A DNA stretch of 40,441 nt from Eutrophobius sp051275005 (lineage in GTDB: Bacteria; Pseudomonadota; Gammaproteobacteria; Eutrophobiales; Eutrophobiaceae): contig JBNMOP010000014.1 in the NCBI GenBank assembly GCA_051275005.1, positions 1 through 40,441 on the forward strand, read 5' to 3'. Shown here in pieces: positions 8,875 to 16,909 of the stretch (position 1 is the first letter of the stretch; the number at the start of each line of letters is the position of its first letter). Position numbers and translations under genes: made by a program. Under the pieces are notes generated by a model. That model saw nothing but the letters and a program-made list of their open reading frames with translations, had not been told where the DNA came from and did not search any database.

Positions 8875-9392
8875 TTTGATAATTGTTGATGAAATAATAG
8901 TGCGAGTGCTGCGAGTTTTTTGACTGCATTCACTGATAGCGTTGCCCCTGAGATCCCGTCTATACCTTTATCAAGTTTGTTTCCCGAGGTTAATATAGCG
9001 CTTGTAAACTGCTCAGTGAAAAAAGGATATCGGACTTCCCAGCCACGAGATTCACGAAAGATTAGGATTTTTATTCGCTCTATTTTATTTTCATTCACCA
9101 CAATACCCACAGTAATCGGTAAAGATTTCCCGATCTCTTCAAGTATCCATGCTGTTCTGTTATCTCGCTGCCAGTAGCTCAAGCGCAATACACCAAGGTC
9201 ATGCCCAAGAATGTTACGAACATCTTCCTTCAGGTCTTTTTCAAGCCATAATTTTTTAACTTGCGGGATATCCCCTGTGAACACCTCGATAAGAAAATCG
9301 TTAGGCTCCTGATAAATACCTTTCGCGAATAACGATGATACAAAAACAATTAATAATGCTGTGATAATCAGTATGCGTTTTGTTTTTATCAT
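8871..9392 (-). CDS. Periplasmic FMN-binding domain protein (covalent flavoprotein)
   Basis: A 173-aa exported or N-terminally anchored protein (hydrophobic segment about 7-23) carrying a C-terminal FMN_bind domain. The flavinylation motif DGISGATLS is at 145-153. By analogy with NqrC and RnfG, Thr151 would receive FMN from an ApbE flavin transferase, which is not in this window. The mature protein lacks Cys and haem motifs, so flavin is the only evident cofactor. The ATGA overlap with the PepSY gene and the upstream Fur-controlled porin suggest it passes electrons from the membrane to an extracytoplasmic acceptor such as ferric iron (inference). Confidence 0.87.
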   Translation of the reverse strand: MIKTKRILIITALLIVFVSSLFAKGIYQEPNDFLIEVFTGDIPQVKKLWLEKDLKEDVRNILGHDLGVLRLSYWQRDNRTAWILEEIGKSLPITVGIVVNENKIERIKILIFRESRGWEVRYPFFTEQFTSAILTSGNKLDKGIDGISGATLSVNAVKKLAALALLFHQQLSK

Positions 9393-9450
9393 ATTTAAAA
9401 TGTATTTACATTGCTGTTATTATAAATCGAACAATCTGCATATTTGATTG

Positions 9451-10761
9451 TTAAAATTGATAACCTAATCCAAGATTTATTCCGTCTAATACTCTATCCA
9501 CATTCGCTTCAGCATCTTCCCATTGTGCATCTAATTTGATTACAACATTATTATGGGGCCACCAATTTAGACCTGTGGAAAATTGTTCAAATTGTTCAAA
9601 GCGATGCGCACCACTGATTTGATTCCTTTCATCCCATATACTGTATCTGGCAAACAGACCAAATTCTCCCCAAGGTTCTGATCCAATACTGAATCGATAT
9701 GATGGTTCTATATACCAACCAGATAGATTATCGGCATTGATACTTGCAGGGTTAATACCAATATCACCACCCATATCCCAACGGGCGTAAAGCGCACGTA
9801 AGCCAAAACCACTATTATGTTGCCAGATTATATGGCTTTCTAACAGAGTTGCCTGGATATCAAAGCTATCAGCAGTACCACTTATATCTGATTGGTACTG
9901 CCCCGATATTCCGATTTCCAATCCAGGTATTCCTGTGAATCGGATCCGACCAGTTGATGCAAAACCAGTATCATCTGCTTCAGCTACTTTAGTTCTTCCA
10001 CTACGTGGTCTAAAAGAGGACCCTCCGCTGGTTGGAACTTTCAGACCATTATGTACGACAAGATCATAATTCCAACCTGGAGCGAGTTCTCCATTTATAC
10101 CTAGTCCAGCTTCCCACCAGGTAGCAGGGATAATTTCTGATTCGATTTTATTCCGCTCAACACCATAAAAAGTATTTGGTTCATGCGTAGAATTCATTAT
10201 ACCAATTGGCAGAATATCAAGCCCTGCCTTGACTCTATGCATGTCATTAATATCCATCTCTATCCAGGCCTGCTCTAACTCAATCTCACCAGGCGCCCCA
10301 TCACCTGCCAGAGAATGCTCTAATTCAAATTCAGAAAAAAAACGAATTCTGTCACTAAACTCATGTCCAATGAATAATACATAACGGTGAAAATCTGTTC
10401 GCTCTAAAGAGTCATCAGCTGATACTCCACCTTCATTCAATCTACCATCGGTGAGATTGTTGTAATGTAATTCTCCGTATCCACCGATAGTAGTCTGTGT
10501 GGCCAGACTGTTCTTACTACTTAGAATGATTGTGGCCTCTTCAACGGCATCCGCAGTTATCTCAACCGCTTCGATATTTTGCTGTATCTGATGGTCGGTC
10601 TCGGTCAGGCGGGCCTTTAATTCATCAATAGTTTTTTGCTGTTGCTGGATGATTCGCCACATCTCTTCCGCACTCGGAACCTGAGCAGATAGGGGCGTTA
10701 CTATAAATAATGACCCCATGAGTACGACCAAAGAAATACTATATTTTTGTATAATTAACAC
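9451..10761 (-). CDS. Outer-membrane porin with N-terminal coiled coil
   Basis: A 436-aa exported beta-barrel protein. It has a signal peptide (about 1-26), a short periplasmic coiled coil (about 30-75, Gln/Glu-rich heptads), then repeated amphipathic strands starting at TTIGGYGELHYNNL and ending with a C-terminal Phe (LGLGYQF), the usual outer-membrane assembly signal. It resembles OprO/OprP-like or general porins; the substrate cannot be read from sequence. The start is a GTG preceded seven bases away by GGAGGT, so it is well supported. A near-consensus Fur box about 55 bp upstream implies induction by iron limitation. The FMN-binding and PepSY genes follow after 58 bp. Confidence 0.88.
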   Translation of the reverse strand: MLIIQKYSISLVVLMGSLFIVTPLSAQVPSAEEMWRIIQQQQKTIDELKARLTETDHQIQQNIEAVEITADAVEEATIILSSKNSLATQTTIGGYGELHYNNLTDGRLNEGGVSADDSLERTDFHRYVLFIGHEFSDRIRFFSEFELEHSLAGDGAPGEIELEQAWIEMDINDMHRVKAGLDILPIGIMNSTHEPNTFYGVERNKIESEIIPATWWEAGLGINGELAPGWNYDLVVHNGLKVPTSGGSSFRPRSGRTKVAEADDTGFASTGRIRFTGIPGLEIGISGQYQSDISGTADSFDIQATLLESHIIWQHNSGFGLRALYARWDMGGDIGINPASINADNLSGWYIEPSYRFSIGSEPWGEFGLFARYSIWDERNQISGAHRFEQFEQFSTGLNWWPHNNVVIKLDAQWEDAEANVDRVLDGINLGLGYQF

Positions 10762-11078
10762 GTTATTACCTCCAACATACTAAAGAATATTGGCTTGTTC
10801 ATAAATTAAGTAATGCAAATGATAATCATTCTTATTATCAATATCAAGTAATTGTTATATCTCTAACTACTTCGATAATTATTTTTTGCGGGCTAGGGTG
10901 GCGATGTACAAAATTTCCAGGAACCTGGTGGATTACTTGAATTCTTCCAATATGTGAAGAAATACAAACCGAAGATATAGTTTAGTTTAACTATATTATA
11001 TGTCTGGAAGAGTACTATTAAAGGAACCGGAATTTAGACAAATCAAATTACCGCATGTTGAAGTACTACAGGTAAGGA
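10762..11078. other. Intergenic region between bfd and the porin promoter
   Basis: This 317-bp gap has no credible ORF. It holds the Fur box at 10815-10833, a small inverted repeat CCAGG-AA-CCTGG (10917-10928), and an 8-bp inverted repeat ATATAGTT-TAGTTT-AACTATAT (10975-10996) that could be a weak transcription-end hairpin or an operator. I cannot assign the repeats. Confidence 0.5.
10815..10833. promoter_or_regulatory. Fur box upstream of the porin operon
   Basis: GCAAATGATAATCATTCTT matches the 19-bp Fur consensus GATAATGATAATCATTATC at 15 of 19 positions, with a perfect core ATGATAATCATT. A further TTATTATC half-site follows at once. The site lies about 55 bp upstream of the porin GTG start, a normal distance for promoter overlap. 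Confidence 0.75.
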
Positions 11079-11255
11079 TTAAGCAGCCTGAGAGGATTTT
11101 GCCTCATTTAGACACTGCTTGACGGTTTCCAGACAAGAACCACAGGATTCAGTGACCTTGAGTTTTTCTCTCAAATCACGCACGGATTGCGCACCTTCAT
11201 CAATGGCTTTGCGGATATCTCGTTCCGTAACTGCGCGGCATACACATACGTACAT
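11079..11255 (-). CDS. bfd: Bacterioferritin-associated ferredoxin
   Basis: A short 58-aa gene read from the minus strand: MYVCVCRAVTERDIR, then ESCGSCLETVKQC. The four cysteines Cys4, Cys6, Cys38 and Cys41 (CxC...CxxC) are the [2Fe-2S] ligands of the BFD-like fold, and the length matches the family. Bfd docks on bacterioferritin and reduces its haem so that stored iron can leave as Fe2+. The gene lies just downstream of bfr on the same strand and is preceded by its own Fur-like box at 11309-11323, consistent with induction under iron starvation. Confidence 0.93.
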   Translation of the reverse strand: MYVCVCRAVTERDIRKAIDEGAQSVRDLREKLKVTESCGSCLETVKQCLNEAKSSQAA

Positions 11256-11308
11256 AATGTCTTTATACCTTATAAATTATCAATTCTAAGTAATAATGCT
11301 ATTACAAA

Positions 11309-11323
11309 TGAGAATTATTTACA
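11309..11323. promoter_or_regulatory. Fur-like box upstream of bfd
   Basis: TGAGAATTATTTACA fits the 7-1-7 Fur pattern TGATAAT-N-ATTATCA at 11 of 14 informative positions and lies 54 bp upstream of the bfd start, between bfr and bfd. Separate iron control of bfd is known in other bacteria. Confidence 0.5.
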
Positions 11324-11394
11324 ATATTTTATATGTTGAATATTTCTTACGTGATCTTATTATCTTTCTTTTATATTTCAGCGAGTTAAATAAT

Positions 11395-11859
11395 TTACAT
11401 CTTTGATTGTAAGTAATTTTCCAGGCCCACCTTACCTATCAGATCAAGCTGAGTCTCTAAAAAATCAATGTGATCTTCCTCGCTAGTCAGAATACTTTCA
11501 AATAATTCCCGGGAAACAAAATCCTTAACGGACTCACTGTACTCGATTGCCTCTCGCAGATCAGGTTCAGCGATCCGCTCCAGTTTAAGATCACTTTCCA
11601 ATATTTCCTGTGTGTTTTCGCCGATCATTAGTTTCCCCAACTCTTGCAGGTTGGGCAGTCCTTCCAGGAAAAGGATTCGTTCAATTAACTGATCAGCATG
11701 TTTCATTTCGTCGACGGACTCTTCAAACTCCTTGTCTGCCAAGGTCATAAGGCCCCAATCCTTTAGCATTCTTGAATGCAAAAAATATTGGTTAATCGCT
11801 GTAAGTTCATTTTTCAAAACCTTATTAAGGTGTTCGATTACTTTGGAATCTCCCTTCAT
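11395..11859 (-). CDS. bfr: Bacterioferritin
   Basis: A 24-mer haem-containing ferritin that oxidises and stores iron. The 154-aa protein keeps every key residue in register: ferroxidase ligands Glu18, Glu51, His54, Glu94, Glu127 and His130, and the haem-ligating Met52 at the subunit dimer interface. It is therefore a true haem bacterioferritin and a catalytically competent subunit. The ATG is preceded by AGGAG seven bases upstream. bfd, its iron-release partner, lies 140 bp downstream on the same strand. A Fur-like box lies about 85 bp upstream, between this gene and lemA. Confidence 0.98.
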   Translation of the reverse strand: MKGDSKVIEHLNKVLKNELTAINQYFLHSRMLKDWGLMTLADKEFEESVDEMKHADQLIERILFLEGLPNLQELGKLMIGENTQEILESDLKLERIAEPDLREAIEYSESVKDFVSRELFESILTSEEDHIDFLETQLDLIGKVGLENYLQSKM

Positions 11860-11942
11860 TGCATACTCCTGTTAAATGTTCTAAATGCGCGAAGAATATC
11901 TGATCGCAGTTGATCATAAAAGCATAACTTATTGATCCGTTA

Positions 11943-11957
11943 TGAGAATTATAATCA
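11943..11957. promoter_or_regulatory. Fur-like box between bfr and lemA
   Basis: TGAGAATTATAATCA fits the 7-1-7 Fur pattern TGATAAT-N-ATTATCA with two mismatches. It lies about 85 bp upstream of bfr and 43 bp upstream of lemA, so it could act on either divergent gene; bfr is the more likely target. Confidence 0.5.
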
Positions 11958-12000
11958 TTTATATTATACACTTCCCCAATAGCGAAATCGGAGGTGATAT

Positions 12001-12573
12001 ATGGAAGTCTCTAGTTTTATATTTTTTGGTGTAATCGCTGTCGTTATTGTCTACTCGATAACCCTCTACAACAATCTTGTCTCTTTAAAACATAATGTAG
12101 ACAAAGCCTGGTCTAACATTGATGTACTACTCAAACAAAGACATGATGAGCTACCTAAACTTGTAGAAACCTGCAAACAATATATGGGTTACGAACAAGA
12201 CACCCTGGAAAAAGTTATGCAGGCAAGGTCAGCAGTTTCCTCTGCCAGAGAAAAGAGCGACGTTGGTGCATTGGGCGAGGCAGAAACTCAATTACGTATG
12301 GGTTTGGGTTCATTATTTGCGCTTGCTGAGGCCTATCCTGACCTAAAAGCAAATGATAATTTCCAACATCTACAATCAAGAATATCTGGGTTGGAAGATA
12401 CTATTGCTGATCGACGAGAATTTTATAATGAAAGCGTTAACATGAATAATATCAGGATAGAACAGTTTCCTGACGTCTTGATTGCTAGAATCTTTATTTT
12501 TAAAGAACGACAATTGCTCGAGTTCAGGGAAGAAGAAACCAGGGACGTAAATATCAAGGAATTGTTTAAATAA
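12001..12573 (+). CDS. lemA: LemA family membrane protein
   Basis: A 190-aa protein with an N-terminal transmembrane helix (about 5-23, FIFFGVIAVVIVYSITLYN), then the LemA helical domain (NNLVSLKHNVDKAWSNIDVL, QRHDELPKLVETCKQYM). The structure known for the family is a long helical bundle outside the membrane; its function is unsettled. The start has a strong Shine-Dalgarno (GGAGGTGAT). The gene is followed after 20 bp by a GIDE-domain membrane protein, a recurrent pairing, and the two probably form one envelope system. Confidence 0.95.
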   Translation: MEVSSFIFFGVIAVVIVYSITLYNNLVSLKHNVDKAWSNIDVLLKQRHDELPKLVETCKQYMGYEQDTLEKVMQARSAVSSAREKSDVGALGEAETQLRMGLGSLFALAEAYPDLKANDNFQHLQSRISGLEDTIADRREFYNESVNMNNIRIEQFPDVLIARIFIFKERQLLEFREEETRDVNIKELFK

Positions 12574-12593
12574 TTATATCGTTTCCTGAGGAC

Positions 12594-13526
12594 ATGATAT
12601 CCACAGTTTCACAATGGGCTCGATATGGTGTGCCAGATGATTTCTGGCCAATTGCAATTCTTTCTATTCTGCTATGTATATCCACTTTTATAGGTGGTTT
12701 TTATTATTTTTTCAGATTGCGAGTCCTGGAAAATATTCCCACATCAAAAGTCAGATCCGCAGCGCAAGGTTATCTGGAATTAATCGGACATGGTCAATTG
12801 CTGGAGGGGTCAGAAATTATTGCGCCACTAACTGGTAAGGTCTGTACCTGGTTCAGCTACATGATACAGGAGCGTCGTCGCTCAAGAAGAAGTAATCATT
12901 GGGTAACTATTGAACAAGCTACCAGTGATGAATTATTTTTGTTAATTGATGATACGGGAAAATGTTTCATCGATCCTGAAGGCGCGAGCGTCATACCCTC
13001 CCAAACATATACATGGTTTGGCACATCAGCAAGACCTGCTACAGGCAAGTCCTACAGGGGGAAAATTTCCTCCCCAGGTCGATATCGATATATAGAAAAA
13101 AGAATGCATCCAGGTGATGATTTATTTGCGATTGGATTTTATCAAACTGTAGGTGGTGCAAATTCTGAGATAAATTTCAACGCAGATATGCTAATTCTGC
13201 TAAAGGAATGGAAATCTGATAGTGAACAGTTATTAAAAAAATTCGATCGCAATAAAGATGGCCGCATAGATATGCATGAGTGGGAATTAGTGAGAAAAGC
13301 TGCCCTGGATGAAGTAATGCAGAAACATAGCGATTTAACGGCACTGCCACCTGTTAATATCCTCGGGAGGACCCATGATAATCGCCGTCCGTTCATTCTC
13401 TCATCACTACCGCAAGACACACTGATTAAACGTTATAAATATTACTCTAGTGGACTAATTAGTCTTTTTTTCATTTCTGGCACTTTTGTTACATGGATAC
13501 TTAATTTAAGATTCTCCGTCGGTTAA
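12594..13526 (+). CDS. GIDE-domain membrane protein with an EF-hand loop
   Basis: A 310-aa membrane protein with helices at about 18-40 and 286-305. Between them is a GIDE-like domain (about 55-180), the region shared with the eukaryotic MULAN/MAPL E3 ligases but without a RING finger, so ligase activity is not implied. Residues 218-229 form a canonical EF-hand loop, with Asp218, Asn220, Asp222, Gly223, Ile225 and Glu229 in calcium-coordinating register (DRNKDGRIDMHE). The LemA-GIDE pair is widespread, but the EF-hand inside the second protein is notable and suggests calcium responsiveness. The start follows a GAGG ribosome-binding site (TTTCCTGAGGACATG). Confidence 0.85.
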   Translation: MISTVSQWARYGVPDDFWPIAILSILLCISTFIGGFYYFFRLRVLENIPTSKVRSAAQGYLELIGHGQLLEGSEIIAPLTGKVCTWFSYMIQERRRSRRSNHWVTIEQATSDELFLLIDDTGKCFIDPEGASVIPSQTYTWFGTSARPATGKSYRGKISSPGRYRYIEKRMHPGDDLFAIGFYQTVGGANSEINFNADMLILLKEWKSDSEQLLKKFDRNKDGRIDMHEWELVRKAALDEVMQKHSDLTALPPVNILGRTHDNRRPFILSSLPQDTLIKRYKYYSSGLISLFFISGTFVTWILNLRFSVG

Positions 13527-13579
13527 CAAAATATATCGATTGCATACCTGATATACACAAAAGATAATCAATCATACTT

Positions 13580-15625
13580 ATGAATAAACAACTAAAAGAT
13601 TCAACTGTGCTTCCGTGCTTTAGCAAAATTGATCCTCAAAAAATAGTTTCTGAGCTTAAATTGTTAATACAGGGAAACATTACCAAACTCAATGAGATAT
13701 TGGAGATTAGTAGTCAGTACAATTGGGACAATCTGGTTATGCCATTAACAGAAATGGATGACGTGCTTGGTAAATTTTGGTCTCCTATTCGACACCTGCA
13801 TTCAGTCGCAGATAATGATGACTTGCGCAAAGCTTATAACCTTTGCCTTGAGTTAATTACAAACTATACGACAGATATAATGCAAAACCACGGGCTGTTC
13901 CTTGCATACAAAAATATTGCAGAAAGCAAAAATTATCTTGAACTAAACCATGTTCAAAAAAAAGTAATAGAAAATAGTTTGCGCGAATTCAAACTATCAG
14001 GTGTTGGATTGGATCAACACGCTAAAGATGAATTCAAAAAAATTGTTCAGGAGCTATCCAGTCTACAATCAAAATTGGAAGAGAATGTGCTTGATTCAAC
14101 TCATGATTGGACCAAACATATAACTGATCTCTCTCTTCTTGATGGCTTGCCTGTTACTGCAATTGATCTTGCCAAACAAAATGCAACTGATAAGGAAAAA
14201 CCGGGATGGCTCATTACCCTTGATTTTCCATCATATTATCCCGTTATGCAGTATGCAGATGATGCATCATTGCGTCAGGAGTTGTATTGCGCATATATAA
14301 CAAGAGCATCTGATCAGAGTCCAGGCAGCCATAAATGGGACAACAGTATTTTAATGGGGGAAATTCTAAGATTACGATCAGCAAAAGCCAGGCTGCTTGG
14401 TTTTAACACCTACGCTGAATATTCTCTTGCCAGAAAGATGGCGGACACAGCGGATGATGTGCTTACTTTTTTAAACGATCTGGCAAAACGAACTATCGAT
14501 ATAGCAAAAGAAGAGTTTCAAGAGCTGAGTGAATTTGCTGATACGCGTTATGGTCATAATAAGCTAAACCCATGGGACGTTACTTATTTCTCAGAAAAAT
14601 TACGACAACATAAATTTAACTTCACTGAGGAAGAAGTAAAACCTTATTTTCCAGTCTCATCAGTCCTTTCTGGTTTATTTAATATTGTAAATCGGTTGTA
14701 TGGCATTAGCGTAGAAGAAAAAAATAATATTGACGTTTGGCATCCAGACGTCCGTTATTTTGAAATTACTGATAATCAGGGAAATCAACGAGGAGGCTTT
14801 TATTTAGATATTTATGCCAGACGTCAGAAACGGGGCGGGGCATGGATGGATGAATGTATAGTCAGAAAAAATATAGATGATGCATTACAACAACCAATCG
14901 CCTATCTCAATTGCAATTTTACCCCCCCTGGTGATGACCGGCCATCCCTATTAACGCATGATGAAGTCACCACACTTTTTCATGAATTCGGCCACGGATT
15001 ACATCATATGCTGACCTTGGTTGATTACCCCCCAGTATCGGGTATCAACGGTGTACCCTGGGATGCAGTTGAACTACCTAGCCAATTTATGGAAAATTGG
15101 TGCTGGGAGAGAAAGTCGCTGGATCTTATAGGTAAACACTATAAAACTGGTGAAGCACTTCCGGATGAGTTATTCAAAAAAATGCTCCTGGCCAAGAACT
15201 TTCAAAGTGCGATGCAAATGGTCAGACAATTGGAGTTTGCGCTTTTTGATTTTCGACTACACTATGAAGAAAATGACTATACTCAACAGTCAATTCAGCA
15301 GCTTCTGGATGAAGTTCGGGAGAATACGTCCGTCATTATTCCGCCTGCCTATAATCGATTTCAAAATAGCTTCACCCATATCTTCTCTGGGGGATATGCA
15401 GCAGGATACTACAGTTATAAATGGGCAGAAGTTTTATCCGCTGATGCCTACTCAAAGTTTGAAGAAAATGGCATTTTTGATGGCAATACTGGCGAAGAAT
15501 TTTTGCACACAATCTTGGAACAAGGTGGATCAAGAGAACCGATGGACCTGTTTGTTGAATTTCGTGGAAGAAAACCAAGCATAGAACCACTATTACGTCA
15601 CTCAGGCATCACTAATACAGATTAA
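13580..15625 (+). CDS. prlC: Oligopeptidase A (M3 family zinc peptidase)
   Basis: A cytosolic zinc oligopeptidase that degrades signal-peptide fragments and other short peptides. The 681-aa length matches E. coli OpdA/PrlC. The zinc motif HEFGH is at residues 468-472, and the C-terminal region contains the M3 signature (FSGGYAAGYYSYKWAEVLSA) that closes the substrate channel. There is no signal peptide, as expected. It is followed 15 bp later by the SH3-anchor protein gene. The symbol opdA is equivalent. Confidence 0.96.
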   Translation: MNKQLKDSTVLPCFSKIDPQKIVSELKLLIQGNITKLNEILEISSQYNWDNLVMPLTEMDDVLGKFWSPIRHLHSVADNDDLRKAYNLCLELITNYTTDIMQNHGLFLAYKNIAESKNYLELNHVQKKVIENSLREFKLSGVGLDQHAKDEFKKIVQELSSLQSKLEENVLDSTHDWTKHITDLSLLDGLPVTAIDLAKQNATDKEKPGWLITLDFPSYYPVMQYADDASLRQELYCAYITRASDQSPGSHKWDNSILMGEILRLRSAKARLLGFNTYAEYSLARKMADTADDVLTFLNDLAKRTIDIAKEEFQELSEFADTRYGHNKLNPWDVTYFSEKLRQHKFNFTEEEVKPYFPVSSVLSGLFNIVNRLYGISVEEKNNIDVWHPDVRYFEITDNQGNQRGGFYLDIYARRQKRGGAWMDECIVRKNIDDALQQPIAYLNCNFTPPGDDRPSLLTHDEVTTLFHEFGHGLHHMLTLVDYPPVSGINGVPWDAVELPSQFMENWCWERKSLDLIGKHYKTGEALPDELFKKMLLAKNFQSAMQMVRQLEFALFDFRLHYEENDYTQQSIQQLLDEVRENTSVIIPPAYNRFQNSFTHIFSGGYAAGYYSYKWAEVLSADAYSKFEENGIFDGNTGEEFLHTILEQGGSREPMDLFVEFRGRKPSIEPLLRHSGITNTD

Positions 15626-15640
15626 GACTGAAACCTGACT

Positions 15641-16378
15641 ATGATTGCTCAACTTAAATACTTACTACCTTTTTTTATCAGTATCAGTTCTACTGGTTTA
15701 TCAGCCGAGATAGTCTACGTAACAGACCAATTACAGATAGGCTTACATTCTGAAAAAAACCTGGATAGTCCAATCGTTAAGATCGTAGCATCGGGTACTT
15801 CCCTGGAATTGATTAAGACAGAAGAACATCTCTCATTTGTCAGAGAACCTGATGGAACTGGCGGCTGGATAGATAGCAGCTATATTTCTTCCACCAGGTC
15901 AGCCAGTGCATTATTGCGCACTGCAGAGTCACGAATAAAAACACTTGAAGAGACGGTGAGTCAATCTAGTCCAGAGACCGCCGATACCGGAAGTTTGGAA
16001 ATAAATATATCAAATGATGAAATTGAATTATTGAGACAACAATTACAACAGGAAAGGCAAAGAGCAAATAAATTACAAACGGATATGTCTGATCTGGTTC
16101 AGCGACTTGATCAAACAGGAAACCCAGATTCATTATATGAAAAAATTGATCAACTTTCTGCAGCGAATCGGGAGTTGGAACAACAATTGGCGAATATTAT
16201 CGAAGGTCTTCCTGCAACCCCATTAAACAATATAAACTCAACTGACACGGAAAGAGACTGGTTAACTGCCAAAAATGCATTTATTTCAGTCTTAATTTTG
16301 CTAGTAATGGGAATAATTGCCGGAATGTATATTATGGATTTTATCAACCGAAAACGTCACGGAGGATTCAGGGTATAG
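15641..16378 (+). CDS. SH3b-domain, coiled-coil, C-terminally anchored protein (YgiM/TIGR04211-like)
   Basis: A 245-aa envelope protein with a signal peptide (about 1-22), a bacterial SH3 domain (about 23-88, ending GTGGWIDSSYIS), a coiled coil (about 90-190, LRQQLQQERQRANKLQ) and one C-terminal membrane helix (about 212-234) followed by basic residues. This is the architecture of the YgiM-type 'SH3 domain protein' family. SH3b domains often bind peptidoglycan, and the coiled coil would span part of the periplasm. The specific role is unknown. It probably shares a transcript with prlC, 15 bp upstream. Confidence 0.88.
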   Translation: MIAQLKYLLPFFISISSTGLSAEIVYVTDQLQIGLHSEKNLDSPIVKIVASGTSLELIKTEEHLSFVREPDGTGGWIDSSYISSTRSASALLRTAESRIKTLEETVSQSSPETADTGSLEINISNDEIELLRQQLQQERQRANKLQTDMSDLVQRLDQTGNPDSLYEKIDQLSAANRELEQQLANIIEGLPATPLNNINSTDTERDWLTAKNAFISVLILLVMGIIAGMYIMDFINRKRHGGFRV

Positions 16379-16399
16379 ATCCCTAGAGTTTCACACCCT

Positions 16400-16618
16400 A
16401 TGTTCACGATAGCCACCTGGAACGTTAATTCCTTCAAGGTTCGACATCCAAAAGTTCTTGATTGGCTAAAGTCAGAACGACCAGGTGTCCTGGCTATACA
16501 GGAAACCAAAATAACCAATTTAGCCGTTATATTATGGAATTTTTATCCAGGGCATGGTCTAACCATTGCATGTAACTGTGGATTACAATACACTTCCCGA
16601 CCCTGTTTATTGACATAA
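16400..16618 (+). pseudogene. xthA: Exonuclease III remnant (N-terminal fragment)
   Basis: The first 40 codons (16400-16519) clearly encode the N-terminus of an exonuclease III/AP endonuclease: MFTIATWNVNSFKVR, then VLAIQETK, with the metal-binding Asn8 and Glu35. The following 32 codons match nothing in the family and end at a stop, whereas intact ExoIII is about 255-270 aa. The rest of the gene, including the catalytic Tyr, Asp-Asn and C-terminal Asp-His motifs, is absent before rpmE. This looks like a large internal and 3' deletion rather than a single frameshift, because I see no later XthA motif in any frame. A functional copy may exist elsewhere. Confidence 0.8.
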
Positions 16619-16645
16619 ATATGTATAAATTCTGAGAACAAGATT

Positions 16646-16855
16646 ATGAAAGTGGATATACACCCTAACTATAAAGAAATTAATGTAACGTGCAGCTGTG
16701 GCAATACTTTTCAGACACGTTCCACATTTGAAGAAGAAAAGATGCATATTGAAGTCTGCTCTGAGTGTCACCCATTTTATACAGGCAAACAGAAAATGCT
16801 TGATTCAGCTGGTCGCGTAGACAAATTCAGACGTAAATACGGAATGAAGTCATAA
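16646..16855 (+). CDS. rpmE: 50S ribosomal protein L31, zinc-binding form
   Basis: A 69-aa ribosomal protein of the large subunit. It begins MKVDIHPNYKEINVTCSCG and has the zinc ligands Cys16, Cys18, Cys38 and Cys41 of the C+ type, plus the C-terminal RVDKFRRKYG. Because it carries the cysteines, it is the zinc-replete paralogue; a zinc-free copy, if any, lies elsewhere. It is followed by a clear intrinsic terminator at 16884-16909. The upstream xthA remnant has left rpmE without an intact neighbour. Confidence 0.98.
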   Translation: MKVDIHPNYKEINVTCSCGNTFQTRSTFEEEKMHIEVCSECHPFYTGKQKMLDSAGRVDKFRRKYGMKS

Positions 16856-16883
16856 TTAATTTTCCAACGAAAATATCCAAACA

Positions 16884-16909
16884 AAAACGCCTAACCATGG
16901 CGTTTTTTT
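16884..16909 (+). terminator. Intrinsic terminator of rpmE, overlapping the next start codon
   Basis: The stem AAAACGCC / GGCGTTTT (16884-16891 with 16899-16906) encloses the loop TAACCAT and runs into seven consecutive T. The ATG of the downstream nuclease gene (16897-16899) lies in the loop and the first stem base. Confidence 0.85.
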
